Of a DNA stretch of 64,000 nt, positions 48,721 to 56,802 are shown one piece after another. Positions within the stretch are counted from its first letter, which is position 1. Each line of letters begins with the position of its first letter. The notes beneath the pieces are model-generated. The model was given only the letters and a program-made list of their open reading frames with translations, searched no databases and was not told the origin of the DNA. This DNA comes from Sulfolobus tengchongensis (lineage in GTDB: Archaea > Thermoproteota > Thermoprotei_A > Sulfolobales > Sulfolobaceae): NCBI RefSeq assembly GCF_036967215.1, contig NZ_CP146016.1, positions 2,047,337 to 2,111,336 of the forward strand, written 5' to 3'. A program made the translations under genes and the position numbers.

Positions 48721-49863
48721 ATGATAGATAGTACACTAATCACAAAACCTCAATATGTTGCACATAGCATGGATAAATTGAGTGATATTATTTCTAAAAT
48801 GAAAGAATATAAAATGTGGACTGTGCCAGTAGTCAAGGAAAAGAAGTTACTTGGCCTAATATCTTATAAAGATCTTCTCTCTAGAAGAGTGAGTCTAGAG
48901 ACTAAAGCAATTAATCTAATGAGTCCCAGTGTTACTGTTCAAGTGGACGAGGACATAAATAGGCTCATTGCGAGATTCTACACTACTAAAGCTAGAGTCA
49001 TTCCAGTAGTTAACGAGAAAAAGGAATTCTTAGGATTAATAACTAGGGAATCTTTACTTTCGTACTTATTAAAGGCTGATGAGATACCGGAGAATAAAAA
49101 CGCTAGAGAATATATGTCATCGCCTGCAACTACAATAGAAGAGAATGATTCCATAGCCAGAGCCAGATGGCTAATGATAAGGGATAATATTAGTAGATTA
49201 CCCGTAACTAAAGAATATAAACTGACAGGGATTGTAAGTGCTAGAGACATTGTAGACTCACTTTATAGCGCAAGTGGAAGAAAAAGGGAATCAATAATGA
49301 AAGACGAAGAAAGGATAATGGCAATGCCAGTTAAAGAAATAATGAAGTACCCAGTAATAACTGCTAATGGAAAGGAGCCATTAACTGAGGTAGCGTCTAA
49401 ATTGCTTAAATTTAGAATTTCTGGTATGCCAGTTATGGAGGGCGATAGATTAAGCGGAGTAATAAGTGGATTAGACATAATTAAGGCCGTTGCAGAAAGG
49501 ATGCAACTTTCAATGCCAATAGAAGCCAAGATACCTCAAGAATTAAAGTCGAATTTAGATTTTAAGGCAAATATAGATGATATACTCGAAAGATATTTAA
49601 GCAAAATAGAGAGGCTCACTGATGTTATAAATTTCAGAGTCTCATTTAAGAAGGAAATGAGGAGTAAAGAAGGAAATAAGCAATTGTACACTGCTACAGT
49701 AAGAGTTACAACTAAGATAGGAGATTATGTAGCAAAAGATACAGATTGGGAACCTGTAGTAGCATTGAAGAATGCAGTGGAAAAGATAGAGGAAAGAATA
49801 TTAAGGAAAATAAGAAAAATAGAGGAAAGTAATAAAAAAGGAATCAAGGCAGAAGAGGCTTGA
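48721..49863 (+). CDS. four-CBS-domain protein with C-terminal extension
   Basis: 380 residues. Four CBS motifs (about 8-60, 66-125, 129-185, 208-262) are seen in repeated cores such as MWTVPVVKEKKLLGLISYKD and ISRLPVTKEYKLTGIVSARD. Residues 275-380 form a further domain with DVINFRVSFKKEMRSKEG and TATVRVTTKIGDYVAKDTDW, resembling the ribosome hibernation-promoting factor/HPF-like fold. It probably senses adenylates; a ribosome link is speculative. The nitrilase gene overlaps its stop. Confidence 0.8.
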   Translation: MIDSTLITKPQYVAHSMDKLSDIISKMKEYKMWTVPVVKEKKLLGLISYKDLLSRRVSLETKAINLMSPSVTVQVDEDINRLIARFYTTKARVIPVVNEKKEFLGLITRESLLSYLLKADEIPENKNAREYMSSPATTIEENDSIARARWLMIRDNISRLPVTKEYKLTGIVSARDIVDSLYSASGRKRESIMKDEERIMAMPVKEIMKYPVITANGKEPLTEVASKLLKFRISGMPVMEGDRLSGVISGLDIIKAVAERMQLSMPIEAKIPQELKSNLDFKANIDDILERYLSKIERLTDVINFRVSFKKEMRSKEGNKQLYTATVRVTTKIGDYVAKDTDWEPVVALKNAVEKIEERILRKIRKIEESNKKGIKAEEA

Positions 49864-50576
49864 AAATTGGAGTAGTACAACCTTTAGAAGCAAAGTCTGC
49901 TATTTCCCTAACTGAACGAGCACTAAAAGATGGAGCAGAATTAGTATTATTACCAGAAAAGTGGGCTAAAAATATAGACGATGTGCCACTAGCAGAATTT
50001 CAGAAATTAGCTAAGAGATATACGGCTTATGTAATACCAGGAGCATTTGAAGATGGTGTATCTGTAATCGCACCTTTAATTGATGATAACGGAAACCTAA
50101 AGGGAATAGCAAAGAAGATACATTTATTTAATGAGGAACGATTACGCTTAATACCAGGTAATGAGGTTATTATATTCAACTATAGAGGAATAAAGTTTGG
50201 CATTTCTATATGTTATGATATAGATTTTCCTGAAATAGTAAGAGAGCTTTTCCTAAAAGGTATTGAAATACTTCTTGTACCTTCAAAAGTAAAGGATTTC
50301 GGTATGGATATCTGGCGTGAATATTTGAGAATACGGACACTAGAAAATAGAATAGGAATAGTAAACGCAAACGCTTATAGTCCTCCAGATTTCCCTGGGA
50401 AAAGTGTTTCAATGGTTCCAGAACAAAGTCCGACTGGAATAGTCGTGCCTAAAATAGTAGGGGAACTCGGGAGTGAAGAAGGATATATGATAGTTGATAT
50501 CGATCCCTTAAAATACATGTACCTCAGAGGAGATAGACTAAAAGAGTACGTTAAATTCATAGTAAAGGAACTATAA
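49860..50576 (+). CDS. nitrilase-superfamily carbon-nitrogen hydrolase
   Basis: 238 residues starting with TTG inside the preceding stop. The catalytic triad is E33 in LLPEKW, a lysine at 85 or 86 in AKKIHLF and C118 in ISICYDIDFPE. It hydrolyses an amide such as a deaminated glutathione, omega-amide or carbamoyl compound; Sulfolobus members include amidase-like enzymes. The end overlaps the converging unknown gene by 6 bp. Confidence 0.85.
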   Translation: MKIGVVQPLEAKSAISLTERALKDGAELVLLPEKWAKNIDDVPLAEFQKLAKRYTAYVIPGAFEDGVSVIAPLIDDNGNLKGIAKKIHLFNEERLRLIPGNEVIIFNYRGIKFGISICYDIDFPEIVRELFLKGIEILLVPSKVKDFGMDIWREYLRIRTLENRIGIVNANAYSPPDFPGKSVSMVPEQSPTGIVVPKIVGELGSEEGYMIVDIDPLKYMYLRGDRLKEYVKFIVKEL

Positions 50577-51371
50577 TGGAATCTTGTAAGCTAGTCCCCT
50601 AGCCATTTCCTCCTTTAAGATCCTTTTAGATTTATAATCATAGTAGACTTCAAGCTTAAATCTAGGATTCAAGGTATCACCCATCATTATCTGTTTTCTC
50701 TCAGCTTTTCCATCAATCACTTTGAAATCAAGTGCTTCTTCATCTCTAAAAATAATAACCTCATTATTAAATGGGATTACATTCATCGCAAGAATGGAAG
50801 GTATTAGATAATAAGTAGTTGGCAGAGTCAAGTTTAGCAAAACCTCTTTATTAGACGATATTATCTTACTTACTACATTTGCATCTGTAAATATGTTTCT
50901 TTTCCTACTATGTGATTTGACTTTACCATCTTCAAACTCTATAACTATATCATCCTCCTCTCTAGATACGACATGAGATTCTAGCTCTTGGAAGCTCTTA
51001 TATGGCATGAATGTAAATCTAACTGTTCCTTTTGTTATTATAGCCTTCGGTGGTATTGTGGAGTTATCAATAAACTTTACCCTAGTTTCCTTACTAATTG
51101 GGAATGCATAGTATGGATAGTATGCGAAATCATATTCCTTAATCCCTAATATCTTAGACGCATTCTTTACAAACATAGTTCTATCAAATCTATACTCTTC
51201 ATATATACTCTTTACTTTGGGCTCTAGACTCTTTACTATGTTAGATATAATCTCATCCTCAAAATATGCATGAAATACAGGAATTAACTGTAACTTATTT
51301 GCATAATTAAGCGCTACTTCCAAAATTTTACTCAGATTATTATATTTCGATAGAAGCTTAAGAGAGCTCAT
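50571..51371 (-). CDS. hypothetical protein
   Basis: 266 residues, unrecognised. An N-terminal helical third (SKILEVALNYANKLQLIPVF) is followed by a strand-rich remainder with KAIITKGTVRFTFMPYKSF, DIVIEFEDGKVKSHSRKR and a basic C-terminus. No transmembrane segment or metal motif is visible. A TATA-like box lies about 27 bp before its ATG. Downstream it meets the nitrilase gene. Confidence 0.65.
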   Translation of the reverse strand: MSSLKLLSKYNNLSKILEVALNYANKLQLIPVFHAYFEDEIISNIVKSLEPKVKSIYEEYRFDRTMFVKNASKILGIKEYDFAYYPYYAFPISKETRVKFIDNSTIPPKAIITKGTVRFTFMPYKSFQELESHVVSREEDDIVIEFEDGKVKSHSRKRNIFTDANVVSKIISSNKEVLLNLTLPTTYYLIPSILAMNVIPFNNEVIIFRDEEALDFKVIDGKAERKQIMMGDTLNPRFKLEVYYDYKSKRILKEEMARGLAYKIPL

Positions 51372-51548
51372 TAACTATACTTCTTCATAATCAGCTAAAA
51401 TACTTAACTAGTGTTGAAAAAATATCATGGGTTTCTCTAAAAAATAGATGTTAAAATACCTTATTCTTTAAGTCGATAATATATACAATATTATAAATCT
51501 ATTATGTTTTTGCGAAGTTCTATTTTAAGATCCATAAAATACTAATCT

Positions 51549-51605
51549 GACTTCCTCCCCGCCATCAAAATGGCGAGGATTCCCCTCATCGATTCGGGAT
51601 TACAT
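51549..51605 (-). ncRNA. omegaRNA/IS200-IS605 right-end-like hairpin, no tnpB
   Basis: Read on the minus strand: ggggaatcctcgccat, a TTTG loop, then atggcggggaggaagtcag. Ten base pairs form (51556-51565 with 51570-51579) only in RNA from the minus strand, where one pair is a U-G wobble; the plus strand would have an A-C mismatch. This resembles the right end and guide scaffold of archaeal IS605-type elements as I remember them. No tnpB frame lies upstream of it. Confidence 0.4.
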
Positions 51606-51702
51606 CTCTCATGTAAAGCTCTGTTAAACAAGAAATATTATGAGTAAGTTTATGCGTTAATAATTACGGAAAGACGTAACATGATATACCTATGGCAATT
51701 CC

Positions 51703-51725
51703 ACTAATTTGCATTACAAATTAGT
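51703..51725. repeat. 9-bp perfect inverted repeat
   Basis: actaatttg, a 5-nt loop, then caaattagt. It could be a terminator-like hairpin or an element end. Confidence 0.5.
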
Positions 51726-51742
51726 AGGAGTCTTTTAGACTA

Positions 51743-51827
51743 GCTTTTATGTAAAAGTACTATGATTAAACACCCATATCATACAGGGACTTTTTGGGAT
51801 ACAATAGTTTTAAATCAGTCACTAAAG
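51743..51827 (+). repeat. dispersed repeat, copy 2
   Basis: Matches 33586-33671 in the same orientation; the 46-bp core is 51748-51793. See the copy at 33.6 kb. Confidence 0.55.
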
Positions 51828-52049
51828 ACACAGTTTTAATAAAAGTATGGAAAATCTCTTTCAAACTTCTTTGAAAGTAAACTTATGATAAATACATGTT
51901 ATCTAATTATCTAAATTAATTATTTTTAAATAGTAGCTAAGATACCATTAACGATTACCTAAATTATGAGAATAATTTACACTTCTCGCAGTTACACAAC
52001 GTAAGATAAGAATATAAACTACGTTATCTACTTAAAAGTAAATACCTAT

Positions 52050-52108
52050 TTTATCAGAGCCGGCTAAGTTTATCAGCATCTTTCAGCATGGGGCTTAATC
52101 ATCATGAT
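52050..52108 (-). ncRNA. candidate box C/D sRNA
   Basis: On the minus strand: C box ATGATGA (52105-52099), a 12-nt guide TTAAGCCCCATG, D' box CTGA (52086-52083), a 4-nt loop, C' box TGCTGA (52078-52073, one mismatch), a 15-nt spacer and D box CTGA (52057-52054). It lies 17 bp after the stop of the minus-strand gene at 52125, so it may be processed from that transcript. The second spacer is longer than ideal. Confidence 0.5.
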
Positions 52109-52124
52109 GATGATCGCGCTCTTA

Positions 52125-52616
52125 TCAGAGCCGATGAAGAATACCACCGGCGCTGATTTTTCTAAGTATTTCCTTTTTAATATTTAGCCTAATACTACTA
52201 ATATCTAGTCTCTTCTCTATGATTTTCATAGTCTTCTCTTTAAAATTTTTACTAATGAATATTCTAGGTTCTAGTGACTTAGACTCTAGAATATCTTCAG
52301 GCCCATACCCATTTTCTGATACCTTGACTACAAATTTAGCGCCATCACATCCAATGCACACACCATTAGTATCCCTTGGGATAGCATACAGTTTATACTC
52401 ATGTGAATACGCTCTACCAGATGGTGTTATATTAAACACTACATCTAATCCCATTCTTAGAAAACCAGCACATATATTCTTACCAATAATGGGGATATTA
52501 TCGTAGAGAAGCGCTATATACGCTGATGCTACTTCTAAATTACTTACACTTTTTCCTGTCAATATTTTTTTAAACTCATCAGCGTAAATTATTGCGTGGT
52601 AAAGTTTCTCAAACAC
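52125..52616 (-). CDS. hypothetical protein next to segAB
   Basis: 163 residues, alpha/beta, with CIGCDGAKFVVKVSENGYGP (a CxxC pair) and a basic helical C-terminus ending ISAGGILHRL. I do not recognise it. It is divergent from segA (109 bp gap), and a TATA-like box at 52638-52648 serves it. Its position makes a link with chromosome segregation possible but unproven. Confidence 0.6.
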   Translation of the reverse strand: MFEKLYHAIIYADEFKKILTGKSVSNLEVASAYIALLYDNIPIIGKNICAGFLRMGLDVVFNITPSGRAYSHEYKLYAIPRDTNGVCIGCDGAKFVVKVSENGYGPEDILESKSLEPRIFISKNFKEKTMKIIEKRLDISSIRLNIKKEILRKISAGGILHRL

Positions 52617-52637
52617 ATTTATACTTTTTAAAAATAC

Positions 52638-52648
52638 CCCATATAAAT
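52638..52648 (-). promoter_or_regulatory. TATA box of the gene divergent from segA
   Basis: The minus strand reads atatttatatg centred about 27 bp before the start at 52616. Confidence 0.5.
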
Positions 52649-52693
52649 ATTATCATTATAATTCCACATGAGATACGTATTATTAGAAATTCC

Positions 52694-52703
52694 CTTTTAA
52701 AGG
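52694..52703 (+). promoter_or_regulatory. TATA box of segA
   Basis: cttttaaagg is centred about 28 bp before the ATG at 52726, so the transcript should be leaderless. Confidence 0.55.
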
Positions 52704-52714
52704 ATATACTTAGA

Positions 52715-52726
52715 AGAGTCTAGACA
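52715..52726. promoter_or_regulatory. SegB-type operator at the segA start
   Basis: agagtctagaca contains the perfect 8-bp palindrome GTCTAGAC (52718-52725), which directly touches the segA ATG. SegB of S. solfataricus is known to bind an imperfect palindrome just upstream of segA. Bound here it would cover the transcription start and repress segAB. Confidence 0.6.
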
Positions 52727-53388
52727 TGATAGTTACAGTGATAAACCAAAAGGGAGGTGTGGGTAAAACTACTACATCTGTAAATTTAGCATATTACTTA
52801 AGCAAGGATAAGAGAACCGGTCTACTTGATTTAGATCCAGAGGGAGGAGCAACTATATCTTATGGAATGAAAAGAGAGCTAAAAGAACTTGAATTAGGTG
52901 GTAAAAGTGTGAATATATTTAACGTAGAAGTATATCCGTCCCATATAGGCCTATTAAAATTAGAATTAAATGGTGATGTCGATGAAATCAGTAACAAAAT
53001 TAGAGAAATAGGCAGACAATTTGATTTCTTGGTAATAGATACCCCACCTAATCTAGGAACATTAGCGATATCCGCAATGTTAGTGGCTGATAAGATAATA
53101 TCTCCAGTAACTCCACAACCTCTAGCATTAGAGGCAATAAGAAACTTAGACTCTAGACTAAAGAGTATAGGTAAAAGTGCGTTTTCTTTTACGAATTTTT
53201 CTAAAAAAGTAGTTAAACTTAATGATCTTTCATCAGTTAAGTTTACTGAAGTTGCTATTCCACCGTCTAGATTATTTATTGAAGCCTCTAGACTCGGAGT
53301 TCCAGCATTAAGATATGAGGAAGTTAGAATGAAGAAGCCAAAGCTTGTGAATTACTATCACCAACTAGCCAAGGTGATTACAGAATGA
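52726..53388 (+). CDS. segA: SegA, ParA-type chromosome segregation ATPase
   Basis: 220 residues, the length of S. solfataricus SegA. The deviant Walker A is KGGVGKTTTS (K9 signature lysine, K14), Walker A'/B is VIDTPPNLG, and LLDLDPEGG follows the first strand. SegA dimerises with ATP, binds DNA nonspecifically and is stimulated by SegB. Leaderless from ATG 52726. Stop and segB start overlap by 4 bp. Confidence 0.93.
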   Translation: MIVTVINQKGGVGKTTTSVNLAYYLSKDKRTGLLDLDPEGGATISYGMKRELKELELGGKSVNIFNVEVYPSHIGLLKLELNGDVDEISNKIREIGRQFDFLVIDTPPNLGTLAISAMLVADKIISPVTPQPLALEAIRNLDSRLKSIGKSAFSFTNFSKKVVKLNDLSSVKFTEVAIPPSRLFIEASRLGVPALRYEEVRMKKPKLVNYYHQLAKVITE

Positions 53389-53744
53389 GTGAACTAGATT
53401 TCTTGCTAAAGAAAAAGAAAAAGAGTGAAAATAATGAAATAGAAGACAAAAACGGCAATAACTTAGAATTTAGAGATGATACGAAAAACGAGAGTGAAAA
53501 TAAGAACGAGAAAGAGGAAGACAAAATTGAAAATGAAATGTTAAAGTATATTGAGAAAGACCCAAAGATAGGCGTATGGAGTTATCCTGCATATCTAGTC
53601 CTTCAATATCTTTATCATACTGTACCAGGCTTTAGAGTAAGCAGAACAGCCAAAGAGGCGTTAGAAAAGGGGTTAAAAGAAATGTATCCTTCACTTTTTG
53701 ATATAGCAGAGAAAATTACAAAAGAGAAAATTAAAGGTCAATAA
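53385..53744 (+). CDS. segB: SegB, RHH centromere-like DNA-binding protein
   Basis: 119 residues. Residues 1-50 are a highly charged, probably disordered arm (long Lys/Glu/Asn runs) that should contact SegA. Residues 55-115 form the RHH DNA-binding domain with VSRTAKEALEKGLKEMYPSL. The 109-residue length I recall for SSO0035 is slightly shorter, so the arm may vary between strains or starts. The site it should bind is at 52715. A perfect 16-bp palindrome follows its stop. Confidence 0.9.
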   Translation: MSELDFLLKKKKKSENNEIEDKNGNNLEFRDDTKNESENKNEKEEDKIENEMLKYIEKDPKIGVWSYPAYLVLQYLYHTVPGFRVSRTAKEALEKGLKEMYPSLFDIAEKITKEKIKGQ

Positions 53745-53760
53745 CTAGTAATATTACTAG
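53745..53760. repeat. 16-bp perfect palindrome right after segB
   Basis: ctagtaatattactag begins one base after the segB stop codon. It has no loop, so it suits a dimeric protein better than a hairpin terminator. Nothing else in the gap to 53825 looks structured except the next gene's TATA box (gtttaaaag, about 53778-53786). Confidence 0.75.
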
Positions 53761-53824
53761 GAAGTAATACAAATCAAGTTTAAAAGATAGGGTTATATGT
53801 TTTGTTAATGATTGAGGTGATTTT

Positions 53825-54271
53825 ATGGATATTTGTATTAAGATAAAAAATGACGATGAACTTTCTAGGGCTTTACACTTAAACTATAAGTGTTTTGTAT
53901 ACAATAAACATATAGAAAATGTACTAACATTTATACCAGATCAATATATTTCTGATATAAACAATGTAGGTAACTCAGTAATAATAACAGATAATATGGA
54001 ATTAATTAATGAAGCAAAAAGCAAAAATATTAAAATAGCATATAAGGTTAATAAACCAGTTATGAATATTTTAAATTATGAATATTTTATATTAGAATTT
54101 ATTCCTAAAAATATAAGAGAATTAAGATTCTTTAGGGGTAAGATTTATATAGATAATATTGATGATTTAGATACATACAATAAATTATTAGATTTGAAGA
54201 TAGATGGAATATTCACAAATAAGATAGATTTTATTTTGAATATTAAAAAATTAATGATGTATAAAAAATGA
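53825..54271 (+). CDS. hypothetical AT-rich orphan downstream of segAB
   Basis: 148 residues very rich in Asn, Ile and Lys. A strong SD-like gaggtgat stands 5-10 bp before the ATG, with a TATA box near 53782, so this mRNA has a short leader, unlike most genes here. The C-terminal piece LKIDGIFTNKIDFILNIKKL faintly recalls the last strand-helix of GDPD-type TIM barrels, but no catalytic residues are seen. Function unknown. It overlaps the next gene by 4 bp. Confidence 0.65.
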   Translation: MDICIKIKNDDELSRALHLNYKCFVYNKHIENVLTFIPDQYISDINNVGNSVIITDNMELINEAKSKNIKIAYKVNKPVMNILNYEYFILEFIPKNIRELRFFRGKIYIDNIDDLDTYNKLLDLKIDGIFTNKIDFILNIKKLMMYKK

Positions 54272-54765
54272 GATTGTGTGGAAATTGTGAAATATTGAGT
54301 CTAGAGAGCATAACTATGGATTGGAGAGAGAAGAAAGTAGAAGAAAGAATACATAATGATGTAGATAACTGTATAGATTTAGAATTCAAGATATATGATA
54401 ATAAATATTTAGCATATAAAAATCTAATTATACCATTTTTCACTAATTATAAAATAGCTTTAATATTAACTGCAATAGGAAGAATAAAGGAGTCCCGAAT
54501 GTATTACAGAAATCAAAACACGTCAATCTACGTTGAAGATAAATTTATCTTTGAAATTGATACCAATAATGTAGAAATAAGGAAATCTAAAATATGTGGC
54601 AATTTTGGATCAACACAATTAAATTATTGTATAGGAAATAAGCAATTTATGATAATTAGTAAGAATAAGGAATTAGCAATAAATGCGTATAAGGAATTTA
54701 ATGATTTAATAAACTATGTAAGGAGAAATAGGCAATACCTATGTAACTCAATTCCGCTCTGGTAG
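54268..54765 (+). CDS. hypothetical AT-rich orphan, coupled to the preceding gene
   Basis: 165 residues, Asn/Ile/Lys/Tyr-rich. RLCGNCEIL at the start has a CxxC pair, and two further cysteines lie in SKICGNFGSTQLNYCIGNKQ with a fifth near the end. A zinc or disulfide site is possible. I do not recognise it. It shares the very low GC of the gene before it, so the two probably move or evolve together. Confidence 0.65.
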   Translation: MRLCGNCEILSLESITMDWREKKVEERIHNDVDNCIDLEFKIYDNKYLAYKNLIIPFFTNYKIALILTAIGRIKESRMYYRNQNTSIYVEDKFIFEIDTNNVEIRKSKICGNFGSTQLNYCIGNKQFMIISKNKELAINAYKEFNDLINYVRRNRQYLCNSIPLW

Positions 54766-54808
54766 TTTCATTAAACACTGACCCAACCAAAACAAGCTTT
54801 TCTTAGGT

Positions 54809-56548
54809 ATGAAAAAAGGAATATCCTCGATCTTAGGCGCCATTATACTAATCCAAATAGTGGTGTTATCCCTCTCGCTAATTCTCTATTTAACGTCACT
54901 AAACGCCAAAATATACTCTACTGGCTATTCGCAGATTTATAACGAACTGCAAAAAACACCAATTTCTGTAATACCAACATATCAAGGACCAATGATAGTG
55001 TCGAGCAGTGCATCACAGTTAATAATAAAATATATAATCTATCCAAATGGTCAAGTAAATTCGGTAAATATACCAGTAACACAAATGGGTACCTACATAA
55101 ATTTCCAGAATAACCCATGGGCCATAATAGTACTTAACGACGGCAATTGGTACAATATTTCATACAATGACAGACTAGTTAATCCTAATACTACAGCATT
55201 AGGTGGAATCAAAATATATAGTCCCTATAGCTACGTAATAACTCAAAAAGGGACGATAGATACTACTTATATTATAACTCCACCAATATATGGTAACGAC
55301 GTGAATCCATCAGAATGGAATCTTCTTTCAGATACACCAAGCTCAATTACACCTTACGGAATTCAAAACGCTGTAATTTTAGTACCTGAAACTATGGGAT
55401 CATTAACTATTCCAATTAATGTAAATTTGACTTCTAGTAATCCCTTTTTCGATATAGTTGTACCATATAATAGTCAAGTTTTCGTAGCCGTACCTCCCTA
55501 TTTCACGCCGGGGATCTATTATCCCTCTTCTGCGCCGCAGCTCTCATATTACTTACCATTAGAGTTCAGCATCTCGGAGCAGAAAGAGTATATAGTGCCA
55601 GTTTATAATGCTACATTTAAGTACTCTTCATATGTTGACGCTGCCACATATCTCGTAAGGCTTAGCTATGTGACATATAACATGATTTATTTCATGGAAC
55701 AAAATGGTAACGTAATAAAAAACGGCGGTGCTACAATTCAATTACTAAATTATACGTTCCTAGGTTACATAGTAGCTTCTAAAATAGATTATGGTTCTGT
55801 AGAATTTGGAGTATATACGACACTATCTGGAGAGTACGTAACTTCAGTTGCAATTCCAGGATACAATAATTACACTCTCTACTCAAATTCCGAGATTATA
55901 AATTCCGAATACGACATTATCTCCTCATCTGGCATTATATCGCCAACACCAATCATAGAACAGATACTAGGCAGTCCAGAATATTTAAACGTAGCTAACA
56001 TTACTAGTAAACAGTCAATAGTCGTTTCAATGATGATAAGTGGAGGAAATTTGAATTATAATATAAGTAACAATGAGCTAATACCAATACCGAATGTCAT
56101 GAACTATACTTATTTCTGGTACTTTTTCACAAGTCCAAATAATTCTACATGTACTCATTTCCTCGTCTCTATTACACCTACCTCACAAATAACCGTAACT
56201 ATCCAAACTGGTACTAACCAGATAGAATACCCGACAATATCTTACATTAGTTACATTCTAGCAAAAAAGTATAGCAAATCAGTTAACAATGCAGATTATC
56301 CTCCCATAAATAACGTAGTCGAAAATTATGAATTTGGAACGCTAATGTATGGAAATAGTGAGGGTTATTTACCACTGGGATATCCGGTAGTACATGCTAC
56401 TTATTATTATAATTATTTTGGCTATGGTTTCTCCTATTCTGAAACTGCTAGTTATAGTTATTTTGAACCAATCATAAGCGAAATCAATTACAATGCACCA
56501 TTCATGATACTTGTACCAACAGATGTGTACTATCCCTACCCTACATAA
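54809..56548 (+). CDS. large surface protein with type IV pilin-like (class III) signal
   Basis: 579 residues. The N-terminus MKKGISSILGAIILIQIVVL is a class III signal: PibD should cut after KKG, leaving a hydrophobic helix that can pack in a filament or stay in the membrane. The rest is a long Tyr/Asn/Ser/Thr-rich beta domain with many NxS/T sites and no C-terminal anchor. Typical archaeal pilins have 100-200 residues, so this may be a tip adhesin or minor pilin. No pilus motor gene is adjacent. Confidence 0.7.
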   Translation: MKKGISSILGAIILIQIVVLSLSLILYLTSLNAKIYSTGYSQIYNELQKTPISVIPTYQGPMIVSSSASQLIIKYIIYPNGQVNSVNIPVTQMGTYINFQNNPWAIIVLNDGNWYNISYNDRLVNPNTTALGGIKIYSPYSYVITQKGTIDTTYIITPPIYGNDVNPSEWNLLSDTPSSITPYGIQNAVILVPETMGSLTIPINVNLTSSNPFFDIVVPYNSQVFVAVPPYFTPGIYYPSSAPQLSYYLPLEFSISEQKEYIVPVYNATFKYSSYVDAATYLVRLSYVTYNMIYFMEQNGNVIKNGGATIQLLNYTFLGYIVASKIDYGSVEFGVYTTLSGEYVTSVAIPGYNNYTLYSNSEIINSEYDIISSSGIISPTPIIEQILGSPEYLNVANITSKQSIVVSMMISGGNLNYNISNNELIPIPNVMNYTYFWYFFTSPNNSTCTHFLVSITPTSQITVTIQTGTNQIEYPTISYISYILAKKYSKSVNNADYPPINNVVENYEFGTLMYGNSEGYLPLGYPVVHATYYYNYFGYGFSYSETASYSYFEPIISEINYNAPFMILVPTDVYYPYPT

Positions 56549-56802
56549 CACACATAAAGTTATAATTTACTTCTAAATTTTTCTAATTAAATTTATAAAA
56601 AAGATTGCATTATCTAGAGGCTAAATATTACCAATTTATTTCTATATCTAGTTAAAAAAGAAGAATTAAATTATAAAATAAAAATAAGCTATAAATATTA
56701 AAAAATCAGACAGAATTATAGCATATCAAATTTAATGAAAGCTAAAACTATCGTCAATGAATTGCCATTAAATATTAATTTTTTATTTCTATATTTTTAC
56801 AT

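Larger units (their letters stand above)
51372..52049. other. gene-free stretch with mobile-element debris
   Basis: No frame of useful length is present here. The stretch holds an omegaRNA-like hairpin (51549-51605), a 9-bp inverted repeat (51703-51725), a small AGTCT-TTT-AGACT inverted repeat close behind it (about 51730), the second copy of a dispersed repeat (51743-51827) and AT-rich filler. It looks like a decayed insertion hotspot. Confidence 0.6.

Noticed and set aside
51372-52124. Replication origin
   Set aside because: No cdc6/orc or whiP gene is nearby and no origin-recognition-box repeats were seen.
52107-52156. Plus-strand box C/D sRNA as an annotated feature
   Set aside because: D' is CAGA, the D'-C' loop is only 2 nt and it overlaps a gene end; the sequence also folds as a simple GCTCT-AGAGC hairpin.
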